64,000 bases of DNA from Vibrio sp. 16 (GCF_963681195.1 NZ_OY808997.1:2294001-2358000), one strand, 5' to 3'. Counted from the first letter of the stretch, positions 1-14,018 are shown. Translations and numbers: made by a program. Notes: a model not told the origin generated them from the letters alone.

Positions 1-1314
<1,314 letters not shown>

Positions 1315-1598
1315 ATACAACCCCAAAGGGTCTTCTAGTCAACTAACCAAAGTTGTCTGCATTTTTATACATGTGCAGACACGATTTTGCCGGACTCAAA
1401 TTCCAAGAACACTTGAATGTGTTGTATTGGTGTTTGTCTATAAAGACAAACATTGAGAACTTTACAAACAATTTCCTATCTATTTAAAGACAAGGATTGT
1501 TTTGTCAGCTTTCCAAATTGTTAAAGAGCAATAATAGCTCGAAGCTTACGCTTCAAAACCATCAATCTGTGTGAACACTCATCGCAATAATCATCGTA
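1315..1598 (-). other. 16S-23S internal transcribed spacer without tRNA genes
   Basis: The spacer shows no tRNA cloverleaf or T-loop sequence on either strand, so this operon has the tRNA-less spacer class. It carries an antitermination boxA on the minus strand (TGCTCTTTAACAA, 1518-1530). Two inverted repeats can fold in the transcript: TGTTTGTC/GACAAACA around 1432-1453, and TGTCTGC/GCAGACA around 1354-1380. These are probably processing or antitermination elements (inference). Confidence 0.85.
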
Positions 1599-3150
<1,552 letters not shown>

Positions 3151-3381
3151 AAGATTTTGTTCGGCTCAATGAATACTGAACATTACATAAAGTAATGTTT
3201 GAATTGACTGTGCTGAATCCGAAGATTCAATGGTCACTTCGTTTCATTGAAACCTAAATTGTTTCCGAAGAAACTATTTGGATTATCATCAACGAGTGCC
3301 CACACAGATTGATAGGTTTATATTTTTAAAGAGCTTTTTCTAACAACCTCTTGGCTTAACACCGTGTTGCTAGGGGTGCGT

Positions 3382-3409
3382 ATCTTACGCTTCCCGATTT
3401 GAGAGTCAA
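3382..3409 (-). promoter_or_regulatory. rrn promoter P2
   Basis: On the minus strand there is a -35 box TTGACT (3404-3409), a 16-base spacer and a -10 box TAAGAT (3382-3387). A GC-rich discriminator (ACGCACCCC) follows. This is the arrangement of stringently controlled rRNA promoters. A boxA-like GCTCTTTAA element lies downstream near 3322-3334, in the 16S leader. Confidence 0.8.
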
Positions 3410-3485
3410 GCGTTATTTCAAACTTTCTTTTCTCTCTTACCGAGCGGTTTGTGACTTTCGTCTCACTCCATGTCGGTGAGGCGGC

Positions 3486-3513
3486 ATTATAGGGAGGTCT
3501 GAACGGATGACAA
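3486..3513 (-). promoter_or_regulatory. rrn promoter P1 with AT-rich upstream element
   Basis: On the minus strand the -35 box TTGTCA (3508-3513) is separated by 16 bases from a perfect -10 TATAAT (3486-3491). Bases 3514-3560 are strongly AT-rich and could act as an UP element for the RNA polymerase alpha subunit. The divergent RRM gene starts 190 bases further on. Confidence 0.8.
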
Positions 3514-3704
3514 GTGTTTTTTTGAAATTAATTTTTATTTGCTCAAAAAGAAATCAAAACGGTTGAAATAGAATAAAATTTCAACATTTGAGTCATGTCA
3601 CATCAATGCGTTGGAAAAACGACAACCATATACGTAATATCTCTGTGTCTATTTTGTTAACAGTAGATACCGTTTTTTTAGTAAACCAACAGTTGTATTC
3701 CAAT

Positions 3705-4154
3705 ATGAATTCAAACAAATCGACCTTAATGATTGTCGCCGTCGCAATCATAGGTGCAATCCTCTTTTCGCAGGTCGCGTTATCACCTGCTATTAGTTTT
3801 GTGATTGGTGTTTTTGCTTGCGCTTTTGTTATCAAATTTTCGAACACCACTCCAATCGACGAGCCACATAACGACCCATCCACTAACACGCTCTACGTGG
3901 GCAACCTGCCATATAAAGCAAACGAGTCTAACGTTAAGGAATTATTTTCTAAACATGGTGAGGTGTTCGCGGTCCGATTAATGAAAGATAAACGAACAGG
4001 TAAAAGACGAGGTTTTGGTTTCGTCGTGATGGCTGCAGCCGATGCACCGAAAGCGATTGAAGCGTTAAATGAAAATGAATACATGCAACGCACACTGAAA
4101 GTGCGCATTGCTAACGACCCTAAATCTTCAGCGGATAATGCTGAACAGAGCTAA
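3705..4154 (+). CDS. membrane-anchored RRM-type RNA-binding protein
   Basis: The 149-residue protein begins with two predicted hydrophobic segments (about residues 8-26 and 28-44). A single RNA recognition motif follows, with RNP2 LYVGNL at 62-67 and RNP1 RGFGFVVM at 102-109, and a short charged tail ends the protein. RRM proteins bind single-stranded RNA; the hydrophobic N-terminus implies that this one sits at the inner membrane with the RRM probably in the cytoplasm. The ATG at 3705 is chosen because the longer frame from 3588 (TTG) runs into the rrn promoter region and has no conserved look, although the Shine-Dalgarno before 3705 is weak. It diverges from the rRNA operon. Its 3' end overlaps the convergent murI by 35 bases. 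Its target RNA is unknown. Confidence 0.85.
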   Translation: MNSNKSTLMIVAVAIIGAILFSQVALSPAISFVIGVFACAFVIKFSNTTPIDEPHNDPSTNTLYVGNLPYKANESNVKELFSKHGEVFAVRLMKDKRTGKRRGFGFVVMAAADAPKAIEALNENEYMQRTLKVRIANDPKSSADNAEQS

Positions 4155-4908
4155 ACTGTAATTGGTTTAGTGCTCGATTCAATGCTCCCTCTTCCCAAGG
4201 GGGAGCGGTTGAAAAAATACTCCTTTCTCCACACTTCTCTTGTTTATTCACACCAAGAAGCGCTTCTACTCTTCTGGCAATAGCTTCACCTGAGTCCACC
4301 AGCAACACTGACTGCCCAAGCACACTCTGAATCTCCTCTTTAATAAGAGGGAAATGAGTACACCCTAATACTGCTACATCAATATGATGACGAAGCGGTT
4401 CTAATATATTAGTGAGTTCATCCAAGCAGATAGCTTTGCCACGTAGTTTCTCTTCTGCCATATCAACCAGCCGTGTCGAGCCAAGCATTTCTACTGGCTT
4501 ACTTTGAGAGAAACTACGGATAAGATCGTGAGTATATTCTCTTGTCACTGTCGCAGGGGTTGCGATTAAGCCGACGGCCTTATTCGCCATATTGGAAGCT
4601 GGCTTTATGGCCGGTACCACGCCAACGACAGGAATAGTTAATTGAGAGCGAAGCGTAGGAAGGACGATCGTACTTGCGGTATTACAAGCGATAACCACCA
4701 GATCAATGTCTTTTTCTTCAACGAGACGGCCAATAAGCTTTTCGACTCTCGCAATCAAAGTATCATGGGCTAACTCACCATAAGGGTACGCTTCATTATC
4801 GAAGATATAGGTATAGTTAAGATGCGGAAGCTTATTGGCAATTTCTTGGAAAACCGACAGTCCGCCTACACCAGAGTCAAAGATAAGGATATTTGAATGA
4901 TTCGACAC
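4120..4908 (-). CDS. murI: glutamate racemase
   Basis: MurI interconverts L- and D-glutamate and supplies D-glutamate for peptidoglycan in the cytoplasm. Visible family marks, numbered from the GTG at 4908, are DSGVGG at 11-16, the first catalytic cysteine in ACNTAS (Cys75) and the second in GCTHFPL (Cys183). Length is about 262 residues, usual for the family. A TTG at 4938 would add ten residues in frame; GTG 4908 gives a start closer to the conserved core and has a GGGT-type ribosome site, but the choice is open. It follows the DUF71 gene closely, as murI follows btuB in E. coli. The last 35 bases overlap the convergent RRM gene. Confidence 0.95.
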   Translation of the reverse strand: MSNHSNILIFDSGVGGLSVFQEIANKLPHLNYTYIFDNEAYPYGELAHDTLIARVEKLIGRLVEEKDIDLVVIACNTASTIVLPTLRSQLTIPVVGVVPAIKPASNMANKAVGLIATPATVTREYTHDLIRSFSQSKPVEMLGSTRLVDMAEEKLRGKAICLDELTNILEPLRHHIDVAVLGCTHFPLIKEEIQSVLGQSVLLVDSGEAIARRVEALLGVNKQEKCGERSIFSTAPPWEEGALNRALNQLQFSSVQHYPLKI

Positions 4909-4944
4909 TTGAGTTACCCACGATAAGAGATGTGGCAATCATAC

Positions 4945-5625
4945 TCAGTTCGGCGTTTTTGGCAATCTCTTGGCCGTATAACGTTGATATGAGAAGCGTC
5001 CATCACTATCTATATGCGTAGGTGTTACCTCGATACAACCTTGATAACTTCGAGTCTGCGTCACTAAGGTATGTAATTCTCCATTTTCACCACAAGGATC
5101 GACGTTATCAGGAAGTGCTGTTAGAAACTCTTGGCTATACCACTGACCGCAAAACTGCTGACTCAGAGCGTTACCATCAGTGGTAACAACAAGGGTCTGT
5201 ATTCCTCGCTGAAGAATTTCTTGCGCCAGTTTTTCACTCTCCTCCCCCATTAAGGGGAATAAACACTGCCAGCCAGCAGGTTCGATATAGCTACGGCGAT
5301 AATCAGCAATGCCATTGCAGAACATGTCACCAAACGCAACAGCATCTATTTCGATCCCACTCGCCTTCAAGCTTTCAACAATTCGTGCTTGGTATACTTC
5401 ATTGGGAGGAAAGGTTTCTGGTAGTTCAACTTTAATCAAAGGTAATTGCAGTAATTGGGCCTGCATATCCAACACATGAAGAGGCGTTGCTTGGAAAGGC
5501 ACTTCATCTTTCACATAGGTAGTATAGAGGGCGACCACATTAAACTCTGGGTTATCTCGAAGCCTCTCCAGTACTAAGGTCGAATCTTTTCCGCTCGACC
5601 AACTGATGATGACGTTGTTTTTCAT
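4945..5625 (-). CDS. DUF71/COG2102 ATP-pyrophosphatase, predicted B12 salvage type
   Basis: The 226-residue protein has the PP-loop ATP-binding motif SSGKDS near residues 10-15, and a later EPAGWQCLFPL region typical of the DUF71/Dph6 fold. Archaeal and eukaryotic relatives make diphthamide. Bacteria lack diphthamide, and comparative genomics has proposed that bacterial members next to btu genes act in B12 salvage. Here the gene lies directly downstream of the riboswitch-controlled btuB, with only a hairpin between them, which supports that role. The substrate is not known. The gap to murI is small, so the three may be partly co-transcribed. Confidence 0.82.
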   Translation of the reverse strand: MKNNVIISWSSGKDSTLVLERLRDNPEFNVVALYTTYVKDEVPFQATPLHVLDMQAQLLQLPLIKVELPETFPPNEVYQARIVESLKASGIEIDAVAFGDMFCNGIADYRRSYIEPAGWQCLFPLMGEESEKLAQEILQRGIQTLVVTTDGNALSQQFCGQWYSQEFLTALPDNVDPCGENGELHTLVTQTRSYQGCIEVTPTHIDSDGRFSYQRYTAKRLPKTPN

Positions 5626-5645
5626 ACTGTTTATCTATCGGTAAG

Positions 5646-5672
5646 AAAAAACCGCCCGAAGGCGGTTTTAAG
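5646..5672 (-). terminator. hairpin between btuB and the DUF71 gene
   Basis: A CCGCC/GGCGG stem with a four-base loop, flanked by A and T runs (near 5646-5672), forms a rho-independent terminator shape. It sits right after the btuB stop. Read-through would set the level of the DUF71 gene relative to btuB. Confidence 0.7.
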
Positions 5673-5675
5673 TAC

Positions 5676-7493
5676 TTAGAATTGGTAAGTTAGGTTAGCA
5701 AAGTAGCGACGCTCTGGTGCGTTGTAACTTAACGTTGTTTGATACTTCTCATTGGTTAAGTTGTCGACACGTGCTCGAACAACGAGATCTTGAGATACCC
5801 AATACCCAACAGAGGCATCCCACAAACTCACAGATGGCAGCTCATTTTTCGGGTCGCTCACTTCTTTAGGATTGCCCAACCGCTCTCCTGTATAGGTATA
5901 AGTCAGATTAAAATCGAAGTCTTCGTAAGATGCATCCAGTAACCATTTGTAGTTTTCATCCGCACGCTTAGCGAGCTTATTACCACCTGAATCTTGGTGG
6001 TCTTTGAACTCGGCAACAAGCGTATGGTGAATAAAGCCCGTATTGAATGTTCCGCTAATTTCAAGGCCACGTAATTCTGCGTCCACATTCTCTGGGTACC
6101 ACCAAGGAGAACCTTCGTACCATATGATAAGGTTATCGACATCATTGTCGTAAGCGGTAACATCCAAAGTGAACAACTCAAACTCGCCCGTGTATCCGAT
6201 TTCACGACTGAGCGCTTCTTCTGGTTTCAGATCTGAGTTGTTGGTTAAGTCGGAGTAGCTCGGCGCTTTAAAGGAAGTGCCTAGTGCGGCTCTTAAAGAA
6301 TGAGCTTGCGTCAGGTGATAGCGTGTTCCTAGCGACCAAGTAACATGGTTATCGTAAGTATCGTGCTTATCATTTCGAACACTACCCGTAAGTTGTAAGT
6401 CTCCAAACTGAACATCAGTAGAAAGATACACGCCCGTTGTATTACGAGACTCTCCCGCTAATTTATCTGGGTTTCCATAACTTAGCGCATCATCATCCAA
6501 CTTTTCTCTGCGCCAATCGGCACCGGCGCCAACCGTAAAGTTTTCAGAAACCGTATATTGATTAAGAAATTGCAGGTTCGTCAGAGAAATCTTCTTCTCA
6601 GTACCGGCATTATCTTTACCTTGAGTCTGAGAGTAGTTTAGGTTTTCAATAGCTTGTTGGTTGGCTCGAAACGTCGAGCTGAGTTTGTCACCGTGATATT
6701 GAACATCCGCAGTAATACTCAAGTTTTCTGAATAACCGTAGTTTTTACCGCCTGAATCATATTCAGTTAAACTGTCATACCAACGAACCGATGCAGAGCC
6801 TGAGAACTGCTCGTTGAATGCCTGAGAATAGGAAGCAAACAAGTTTTGGCTTTCATACCCATAATCTAAGCCCGTTGCTGGATCTTTAATATCAAAGCCA
6901 TCGGTCTCCTCAAAACCACCAGCGAGTTTTAAAATGCCGCCGTTAGCAAATGCGCGCGTCGTCGAGAAATTCGCTTCTTTTTGAGCATCGCTTCCTGCGC
7001 CCAAAGAGACAACTGTGCCTTCATTTGATTCACTTGAAGAGGTAATGACGTTAATCACACCAGCGATTGCATCAGACCCATAAAGGGCTCCACCAGGGCC
7101 TTTGATGACTTCTACACGCTCGATAATGCCAACAGGGATATGGTTAAAACTAATCCCACCAGCCGCAGAATTGATGCGTACGCCGTCAACCAAGAACAAA
7201 ACTTGATTGCTATTAAAGCCACGAACAAATACAGAGGCAGAATGACCACGGCCGCCACTTTGAGAAACTTCAACGCCTGGTACTCGCTTTAATACGTCAA
7301 CCAGAGACTTAGCTTGAATCGCTTCAATTTCTTGCTTTGAAACAATCGTCGTTGAAGTGATGACTTCACTAAGAGGCTGCTCAAAACGATTCGCTGTGAT
7401 CACCATTGTCTCATCAACAGAAACATCTTGGGCAATGGAATAGGTAGAGGGAAGCAGCGATGCCATAGCCATCGCTAAAATAGATCGGTTCAT
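5676..7493 (-). CDS. btuB: TonB-dependent vitamin B12 outer-membrane receptor
   Basis: The 605-residue protein has a signal peptide ending near SIAQ, a TonB box (DETMVITA, about residues 27-34), a plug domain (about 40-150, with VPGVEVSQSGG and the VEVIKGPGGALYGSDAIAGV segment) and a beta-barrel ending in a C-terminal phenylalanine (LTYQF), as expected for outer-membrane porin-like proteins. BtuB takes up cobalamins using the TonB-ExbBD energy system. Assignment to B12 rather than another ligand rests on the family sequence and, strongly, on the cobalamin riboswitch in its leader. The neighbours murI and trmA match the E. coli locus. Confidence 0.96.
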   Translation of the reverse strand: MNRSILAMAMASLLPSTYSIAQDVSVDETMVITANRFEQPLSEVITSTTIVSKQEIEAIQAKSLVDVLKRVPGVEVSQSGGRGHSASVFVRGFNSNQVLFLVDGVRINSAAGGISFNHIPVGIIERVEVIKGPGGALYGSDAIAGVINVITSSSESNEGTVVSLGAGSDAQKEANFSTTRAFANGGILKLAGGFEETDGFDIKDPATGLDYGYESQNLFASYSQAFNEQFSGSASVRWYDSLTEYDSGGKNYGYSENLSITADVQYHGDKLSSTFRANQQAIENLNYSQTQGKDNAGTEKKISLTNLQFLNQYTVSENFTVGAGADWRREKLDDDALSYGNPDKLAGESRNTTGVYLSTDVQFGDLQLTGSVRNDKHDTYDNHVTWSLGTRYHLTQAHSLRAALGTSFKAPSYSDLTNNSDLKPEEALSREIGYTGEFELFTLDVTAYDNDVDNLIIWYEGSPWWYPENVDAELRGLEISGTFNTGFIHHTLVAEFKDHQDSGGNKLAKRADENYKWLLDASYEDFDFNLTYTYTGERLGNPKEVSDPKNELPSVSLWDASVGYWVSQDLVVRARVDNLTNEKYQTTLSYNAPERRYFANLTYQF

Positions 7494-7554
7494 TATTCTG
7501 TCCTAAATCGCGTAAATCCTACCGAGCTTGAAGCGTTTGCTTCCAGTGATTGAG

Positions 7555-7735
7555 CTCAGCTGCTGGCAGGTATTCGGACTTAAGAGCTGTTAGCCTAGTG
7601 CCTCGACTTCCCGCATATTCCTCCATGCAGTGTCTATTGAGGGGTCGTTCTCTTTTACCGCTGCGCGTCAGTTCTGGAGTTACACCAGATTCCCTTGTTT
7701 CAGCCATCTATACCTCCAGATAGCACCAGCTTGGA
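7555..7735 (-). ncRNA. cobalamin riboswitch upstream of btuB
   Basis: On the minus strand the btuB leader contains, in order, GGTGTAACTCC (near 7678-7688), the CGCAGCGGTAA core element (near 7660), a GGGAAG stretch and the B12 box AAGTCCGAATACCTGCC (complement near 7565-7582). These are the conserved blocks of the class that binds adenosylcobalamin or related cobalamins. The B12 box lies about 75-90 bases before the btuB start, so ligand binding would probably block translation or cause early termination. A 62-codon ORF in this stretch is an artefact of the RNA. Confidence 0.95.
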
Positions 7736-7913
7736 GCCGATGTTATTCAGCTATTGATATTTTGTCTAGTTAAGATTGGTATAAGCTATAGTTTTTACAG
7801 CAGGTTAGTGTCGTGATTACGAACCAACACTGGACATCAAGCGGGGATTGAATAAAATCTGCGCTCTCAAATAAAACGCACTAAGCACAGGCAATAACCC
7901 AAAGGTAATAATC

Positions 7914-9020
7914 ATGGCTACTCTTGATGTAAACCCACAACGCTACCAAGAACAACTGGCAGAAAAAGTTGAGCGCCTTACCGAAATGTTCGCTCCTTAC
8001 AACGCGCCAGAATTGGAAGTGTTTGAATCTCCAGAGCAGCACTACCGTATGCGAGCAGAGTTCCGTGTTTGGCATGAAGGTGAAGACCTTTACTACATCA
8101 TGTTCAATCAAGAGACTCGAGAAAAGTACCGCGTCGATCAATTCCCTGCGGCGAGCCGTTTAATCAACGATCTCATGCCTTTGCTCGTTGATGCAATGAA
8201 AGACAACGATTCACTGCGTCGTAAACTGTTCCAAGTTGACTTCCTCTCTACACTGAGCGGTGAAATCTTGGTTTCTCTTCTTTACCACCGCCAGCTCGAT
8301 GATGAGTGGACTAAGAATGCTAAGGCGCTTAAGCAACGTTTAAATGACGAAGGCTTCAACCTCAATATTATCGGTCGTGCGCGTAAGATGAAGATTGTTC
8401 TCGACCGTGATTACGTGATCGAAAAACTGGATGTAAATGGCAAGCCTTACATCTACCAGCAAGTTGAAAACAGCTTCACTCAACCAAACGGTAAAGTCGC
8501 AGAGAAGATGCTTGAGTGGGCCGTCGACTGTACTCAAGACAGCCAAGGTGATCTGCTGGAGCTATACTGTGGCAACGGCAACTTCTCTCTTGCGCTGGCG
8601 CAAAACTTTGAGCGCGTGTTAGCCACCGAGCTAGCTAAGCCTTCGGTTATCTCGGCGCAATACAATATTGCAGCCAACAAGATCGACAACGTGCAAATTC
8701 TGCGCCTTTCTGCTGAAGAATTTACCGAAGCGATTGAAGGCAAACGCGAATTCCGTCGTCTAAAAGATGCGGGCGTGGATCTTAAGAGCTACAACTGCAA
8801 CACGATTTTTGTCGATCCACCACGTGCAGGTATGGACATTGACACGTGTAAGATGGTGCAAGGCTATGAGCGTATCTTATACATCTCATGTAACCCAGAA
8901 ACCTTAAAAGAAAACTTAGACGTATTGAGTGAAACCCACAACGTGACTCGCTTTGCTCTGTTCGACCAGTTCCCATTTACCCACCACATGGAAGCGGGTG
9001 TGATGCTAGAGCGTAAATAG
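7914..9020 (+). CDS. trmA: tRNA (uracil-5-)-methyltransferase
   Basis: TrmA uses S-adenosylmethionine to make 5-methyluridine at position 54 of tRNA T-loops. The 368-residue protein has the SAM-binding segment [13 protein letters not shown] (about 214-226), the DPPRAG motif (301-306), the nucleophile Cys326 in SCNPETL and the general base Glu360 in HMEAGVMLE, all intact. The ATG follows AAAGGT at a good distance. It is divergent from btuB and convergent with yijD, the same arrangement as in E. coli. Confidence 0.98.
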   Translation: MATLDVNPQRYQEQLAEKVERLTEMFAPYNAPELEVFESPEQHYRMRAEFRVWHEGEDLYYIMFNQETREKYRVDQFPAASRLINDLMPLLVDAMKDNDSLRRKLFQVDFLSTLSGEILVSLLYHRQLDDEWTKNAKALKQRLNDEGFNLNIIGRARKMKIVLDRDYVIEKLDVNGKPYIYQQVENSFTQPNGKVAEKMLEWAVDCTQDSQGDLLELYCGNGNFSLALAQNFERVLATELAKPSVISAQYNIAANKIDNVQILRLSAEEFTEAIEGKREFRRLKDAGVDLKSYNCNTIFVDPPRAGMDIDTCKMVQGYERILYISCNPETLKENLDVLSETHNVTRFALFDQFPFTHHMEAGVMLERK

Positions 9021-9034
9021 GCGCTTTGCTGAAA

Positions 9035-9065
9035 CAAAAAACGAGCCATTTAGGCTCGTTTTTTA
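9035..9065. terminator. bidirectional terminator between trmA and yijD
   Basis: The inverted repeat ACGAGCC/GGCTCGT with flanking A and T runs can terminate both trmA (plus strand) and yijD (minus strand). Confidence 0.85.
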
Positions 9066-9083
9066 ATATCTAGAATCGACTTT

Positions 9084-9470
9084 CTATGACTCAGCTTTTG
9101 CTGTTGTCGGAGTTAGAAAACCCAGTTTCTTTGCAACCCACAGCAACAAACCCAGCGTGATGAAGATCGCTAGCATGTTTGAACCCGCATCTGGGTACTG
9201 AGCCTTGATAAAGGCCGAGTGACCGAATGCTCCAACAAAGAAACACGCTAGGCCCACTAGCGGGATATCTTCTGATACAGGTTTACTTAGATACTCTTGG
9301 TACAGCGTCTGAACAGCTAGTACTAGAGCAATGAGTGGAAAAATTGAGAAAGAAACTTGGCTCATTGTTAGCCAAGACAGCATTGCGTCCCCACACATAC
9401 CCGCAACAAGTGCCAGCACTAGGGTTTTCTTCTCAGAACCACGATTAACTTGGTTTGTTTCGTTCGACAT
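9084..9470 (-). CDS. yijD: YijD family inner-membrane protein (DUF1422)
   Basis: This 128-residue protein has four predicted hydrophobic helices (about 17-33, 41-57, 71-87 and 98-114) and a charged N-terminus. Its sequence and its place directly after fabR match E. coli yijD. No biochemical role is known. Its ATG overlaps the fabR stop by one base (TAATG), which indicates translational coupling and a fabR-yijD operon. Confidence 0.9.
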   Translation of the reverse strand: MSNETNQVNRGSEKKTLVLALVAGMCGDAMLSWLTMSQVSFSIFPLIALVLAVQTLYQEYLSKPVSEDIPLVGLACFFVGAFGHSAFIKAQYPDAGSNMLAIFITLGLLLWVAKKLGFLTPTTAKAES

Positions 9471-10111
9471 TAATCTATCCCACCTTTTAATCGGTTACGT
9501 TCACGTTCTTTGCGATACCAATAAGCCCCTTTGGCCATCATTCGCAACTGCATAATTAGACGCTCGGCAAGCTCGTCGCGTTCACGTCCTTCTAAATCTA
9601 AAGCTTCTGCGCCAGAGTTAAAGACCAAGGTAACCGATGCTTCGGCTTGAGTGAAAGCTTCTTCACGGGTCATCCCTGTACCGATAAGGTACTCCGTTAA
9701 CTCAGCTGAAAAATGTTGAATTTCTCTCGCGACTGCTGCACGAAACTCCGCAGAGGTGCCAGAGCGCTCACGCAGCAATAAACGAAAGACGTTGGGGCTA
9801 CTCTCGATAAATTCCATAAAGGTTTCTACCGATGTGCGAATCACACTGCCCTCTTTAACAATGCGCTGGCGAGCCTGACGCATTAATTGACGAAGCAATA
9901 AACCGCCTTCGTCCACCATAGTTAACCCGAGCTCATCCATATCTTTGAAATGGCGATAGAATGAGGTGGGAGCGATTCCCGCTTCTCGTGCGACTTCTCG
10001 TAAACTGAGGTTAGAGAAACTTCGATCTGCACAGAGCTGACTAAAGGCGGCATCAATCAATGAACGACGCGTTTTCTCTTTCTGCTGTGCGCGGATTCCC
10101 ATGGATTTCAT
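9470..10111 (-). CDS. fabR: TetR-family repressor of unsaturated fatty acid synthesis
   Basis: FabR senses the ratio of unsaturated to saturated acyl chains and represses fabA/fabB-type genes. The N-terminus carries a TetR helix-turn-helix (about residues 25-55, with [20 protein letters not shown]) that closely matches E. coli FabR, and the ligand-binding part contains [12 protein letters not shown]. Length is 213 residues against about 215 in E. coli. A second ATG three codons in (10102, MGIRAQQ) matches the E. coli start and could be the real one. The gene is divergent from sthA and couples to yijD downstream. Confidence 0.96.
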   Translation of the reverse strand: MKSMGIRAQQKEKTRRSLIDAAFSQLCADRSFSNLSLREVAREAGIAPTSFYRHFKDMDELGLTMVDEGGLLLRQLMRQARQRIVKEGSVIRTSVETFMEFIESSPNVFRLLLRERSGTSAEFRAAVAREIQHFSAELTEYLIGTGMTREEAFTQAEASVTLVFNSGAEALDLEGRERDELAERLIMQLRMMAKGAYWYRKERERNRLKGGID

Positions 10112-10396
10112 AACTACGGATCTTTTTCTTATTTTGGTAGCCTTTAATATACAACGATTGACTTAGGGAGATAACCCAAAAATCTCGCTCTGTGACTACC
10201 GAGGGCAATTAAACCCAGTTCCACTCAATTTTCAATCTTTTCGAGTTCAATTAGAGATATACCGCATTCCTTTCTCAGATTTGAACGAATCTACGTGATC
10301 TCACCGACTCTCTAGTCGGCTGGTAGTGTACGCATTAACGGAATCAGTTAAAATCTCGCTACAGCAATGTTAAGACTATATAACAAGGAAAAAACT

Positions 10397-11797
10397 ATGG
10401 CGGAGAGCAACCACTTTGATGTAATCGTAATTGGTAGTGGTCCCGGCGGTGAAGGGGCAGCGATGGGGTTAACCAAAGCGGGATTGAATGTTGCCATTGT
10501 CGAGAAAGAAAGCAGTGTGGGGGGCGGCTGTACCCACTGGGGCACCATTCCATCAAAAGCATTACGCCATGCCGTGAGCCGTATTATCGAGTTCAACAAT
10601 AATCCGTTATTTTGTCATAACAACACCAGCCTACATTCGACCTTTTCAAACATTCTTGGTCACGCTAAATCAGTCATCGATAAACAGACTCGACTGCGCC
10701 AAGGATTTTACGACCGAAACCAATGCTCTTTGATTTTTGGTACTGCGCGCTTTATTGATAAGTACACCATAGCGGTCATGCAAAGTGACGGTACTGAAGA
10801 GACTTACAGTGCCGATCGATTCGTAATTGCCACAGGCTCTCGCCCTTACCAGCCCGCCGATGTGGACTTCATGCACGAGCGCATTTATGACAGTGACTCC
10901 ATCTTGAGCCTCAAGCACGACCCGCGACATATCATCATTTATGGCGCAGGCGTTATCGGTTGTGAGTATGCGTCTATTTTCCGCGGATTGGGGGTGAAAA
11001 CGGATTTAATCAACACCCGCGATCGTCTCCTGGCTTTCCTAGATAACGAAGTCTCAGATGCCCTTTCTTACCACTTCTGGAACAGTGGCGTGGTCATTCG
11101 CAATGATGAAACTTACGAGAAAATCGAAGGCACCGAAGATGGCGTAATTGTCCATCTTGAATCGGGTAAAAAAATGCGTGCCGATTGCATCTTGTACGCC
11201 AACGGCCGAACCGGTAACACCGACAAACTCAATTTATCAGCGGTAGGCTTAGAAGCGGACTCTCGTGGCCAGCTAAAAGTCGATGGCAACTACCAAACTG
11301 AAGTCGAGCACGTCTATGCCGTGGGCGATGTGATTGGCTACCCTAGCTTGGCAAGTGCGGCGTATGATCAAGGTCGCTTCGTGGCACAAGCCATTACCAA
11401 AGGTAAGGCTGATGGGAATTTAATTGATGATATCCCTACAGGGATTTACACGATTCCAGAGATCAGTTCAGTGGGTAAAACCGAGCAAGAGCTCACTGCC
11501 GCTAAAGTGCCTTACGAAGTGGGCCGCTCATCGTTCAAACACCTTGCGCGCGCCCAGATCGCAGGCAAAGACATTGGCAGTTTGAAGATTCTTTTCCACC
11601 GCGAAACCAAGGAAATTTTGGGCATTCACTGCTTTGGCGAACGCGCTGCGGAAATCATTCACATCGGTCAGGCTATTATGGAGCAAAAGGGCGAAGCGAA
11701 TACCATCGAATACTTCGTCAACACGACATTCAACTACCCAACCATGGCGGAAGCTTACCGTGTTGCAGCATTAAATGGATTAAACCGCCTGTTTTAA
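10397..11797 (+). CDS. sthA: soluble pyridine nucleotide transhydrogenase
   Basis: SthA is a cytoplasmic FAD enzyme that moves reducing equivalents between NADPH and NAD. The 466-residue protein has the N-terminal FAD motif [10 protein letters not shown] (13-22), an NAD(P) motif [11 protein letters not shown] in the middle and the C-terminal dimerisation domain. In the region of the redox disulfide of lipoamide dehydrogenases it has GGGCTHWGT, with only Cys45 and a threonine at 50, which is the diagnostic difference of SthA. Start 10397 has AAGGAA six bases upstream and gives the E. coli length; an upstream ATG at 10367 is rejected. Confidence 0.97.
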   Translation: MAESNHFDVIVIGSGPGGEGAAMGLTKAGLNVAIVEKESSVGGGCTHWGTIPSKALRHAVSRIIEFNNNPLFCHNNTSLHSTFSNILGHAKSVIDKQTRLRQGFYDRNQCSLIFGTARFIDKYTIAVMQSDGTEETYSADRFVIATGSRPYQPADVDFMHERIYDSDSILSLKHDPRHIIIYGAGVIGCEYASIFRGLGVKTDLINTRDRLLAFLDNEVSDALSYHFWNSGVVIRNDETYEKIEGTEDGVIVHLESGKKMRADCILYANGRTGNTDKLNLSAVGLEADSRGQLKVDGNYQTEVEHVYAVGDVIGYPSLASAAYDQGRFVAQAITKGKADGNLIDDIPTGIYTIPEISSVGKTEQELTAAKVPYEVGRSSFKHLARAQIAGKDIGSLKILFHRETKEILGIHCFGERAAEIIHIGQAIMEQKGEANTIEYFVNTTFNYPTMAEAYRVAALNGLNRLF

Positions 11798-11820
11798 GGT
11801 TTTAAAGGCTCAAACCTAAA

Positions 11821-11852
11821 CAAAGCCGCACTTCCATTGAAGTGCGGCTTTT
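11821..11852. terminator. bidirectional terminator between sthA and fghA
   Basis: The stem AAGCCGCACTT/AAGTGCGGCTT with a short loop and flanking A and T tracts lies between convergent genes and can serve both. Confidence 0.85.
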
Positions 11853-11874
11853 CTATATCTGCGACCTATGACGC

Positions 11875-12714
11875 TTACTGATTTAAGTAAGCCGCATGAA
11901 ACTCCAAATGATCATCAATGAAGCTAGAGATAAAGTAATAACTGTGGTCGTAACCGGGCTGCATCCGCACTTGCATCTCAGAATCGTGCGCCTTCGCAGC
12001 CGCAATCAATGCTTCTGGCTTTAATTGCTCAACCAGAAAGCCGTCTGCCTCACCTTGATCGACTAAAATCGGTAGCCTCGCTTGAGCCTGTTTCAAAAGC
12101 TCACTTGCGTCGTACTCCTTCCACGCCTCAAAATCACTTCCTAGGTACGCATTGAATGCTTTTTGCCCCCAAGGACATTGCATTGGATTACTGATCGGAC
12201 TGAACGCAGAGATAGAACGGTAAGCATTAGGATTTTTAAGACCAATGGTAAGCGCACCATGCCCACCCATGCTGTGACCCGAGATAGATTTGACTGTCGA
12301 TACGGGGAAATTTGCTTCAATCAACGCTGGGAGCTCTTCGGTGACATAGTCGTACATATGATAGTGACGAGACCAAGGCTCCTGTGTGGCATTCAAATAA
12401 AAGCCTGCACCTTGCCCCAAATCGTAGCCGTTATCATCCGCGACATCACCACCACGCGGGCTAGTATCTGGAGCAACAATCGCAATCCCCAACTCTGCCG
12501 CCTTACGAAATGCGCCTGCTTTCTGCATGAAGTTTTCATCCGTGCAGGTCAATCCCGATAACCAGTATAGAACTGGAACAGGCTGCGCCTTAGATGCATT
12601 AGGCGGTAGAAAAATCGCAAAGCGCATATCGCAATTGAGACGAATTGATGTATGTGTGTATTGTTTATGCCAACCACCGAATACTTTGGCTTGGCTAATG
12701 TTTTCTATGGTCAT
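11875..12714 (-). CDS. fghA: S-formylglutathione hydrolase
   Basis: FghA hydrolyses S-formylglutathione to formate and glutathione, the second step of glutathione-dependent formaldehyde detoxification. The 279-residue alpha/beta hydrolase has the nucleophile elbow GHSMGG (Ser148), Asp224 in QGEADGFL and His257 in GYDHSYYF, a complete triad. ATG 12714 is preferred over a GTG two codons upstream because TTGAGGTGG precedes it. It lies just downstream of adhC, the first enzyme of the same route. Confidence 0.97.
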   Translation of the reverse strand: MTIENISQAKVFGGWHKQYTHTSIRLNCDMRFAIFLPPNASKAQPVPVLYWLSGLTCTDENFMQKAGAFRKAAELGIAIVAPDTSPRGGDVADDNGYDLGQGAGFYLNATQEPWSRHYHMYDYVTEELPALIEANFPVSTVKSISGHSMGGHGALTIGLKNPNAYRSISAFSPISNPMQCPWGQKAFNAYLGSDFEAWKEYDASELLKQAQARLPILVDQGEADGFLVEQLKPEALIAAAKAHDSEMQVRMQPGYDHSYYFISSFIDDHLEFHAAYLNQ

Positions 12715-12748
12715 GTCCACCTCAAGGGTTCATTCGACAATAAAAAGA

Positions 12749-12770
12749 AACGCCCGTATTTAAGGGCGTT
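12749..12770 (-). terminator. intercistronic hairpin between adhC and fghA
   Basis: AACGCCC (12749-12755) pairs with GGGCGTT (12764-12770), and a T-rich tract follows on the minus strand. It could partially terminate adhC transcription or protect its 3' end before fghA. Confidence 0.6.
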
Positions 12771-12785
12771 ACCTTTAAAAAGTGA

Positions 12786-14018
<1,233 letters not shown>

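Noticed and set aside
1315..1598. Possible tRNA genes in the 16S-23S spacer
   Set aside because: I looked for acceptor stems, GGTTCGA-type T-loops and anticodon loops on the minus strand and found none.
7519..7707. 62-codon ORF upstream of btuB
   Set aside because: It coincides with the conserved cobalamin riboswitch, so the conservation is at the RNA level.
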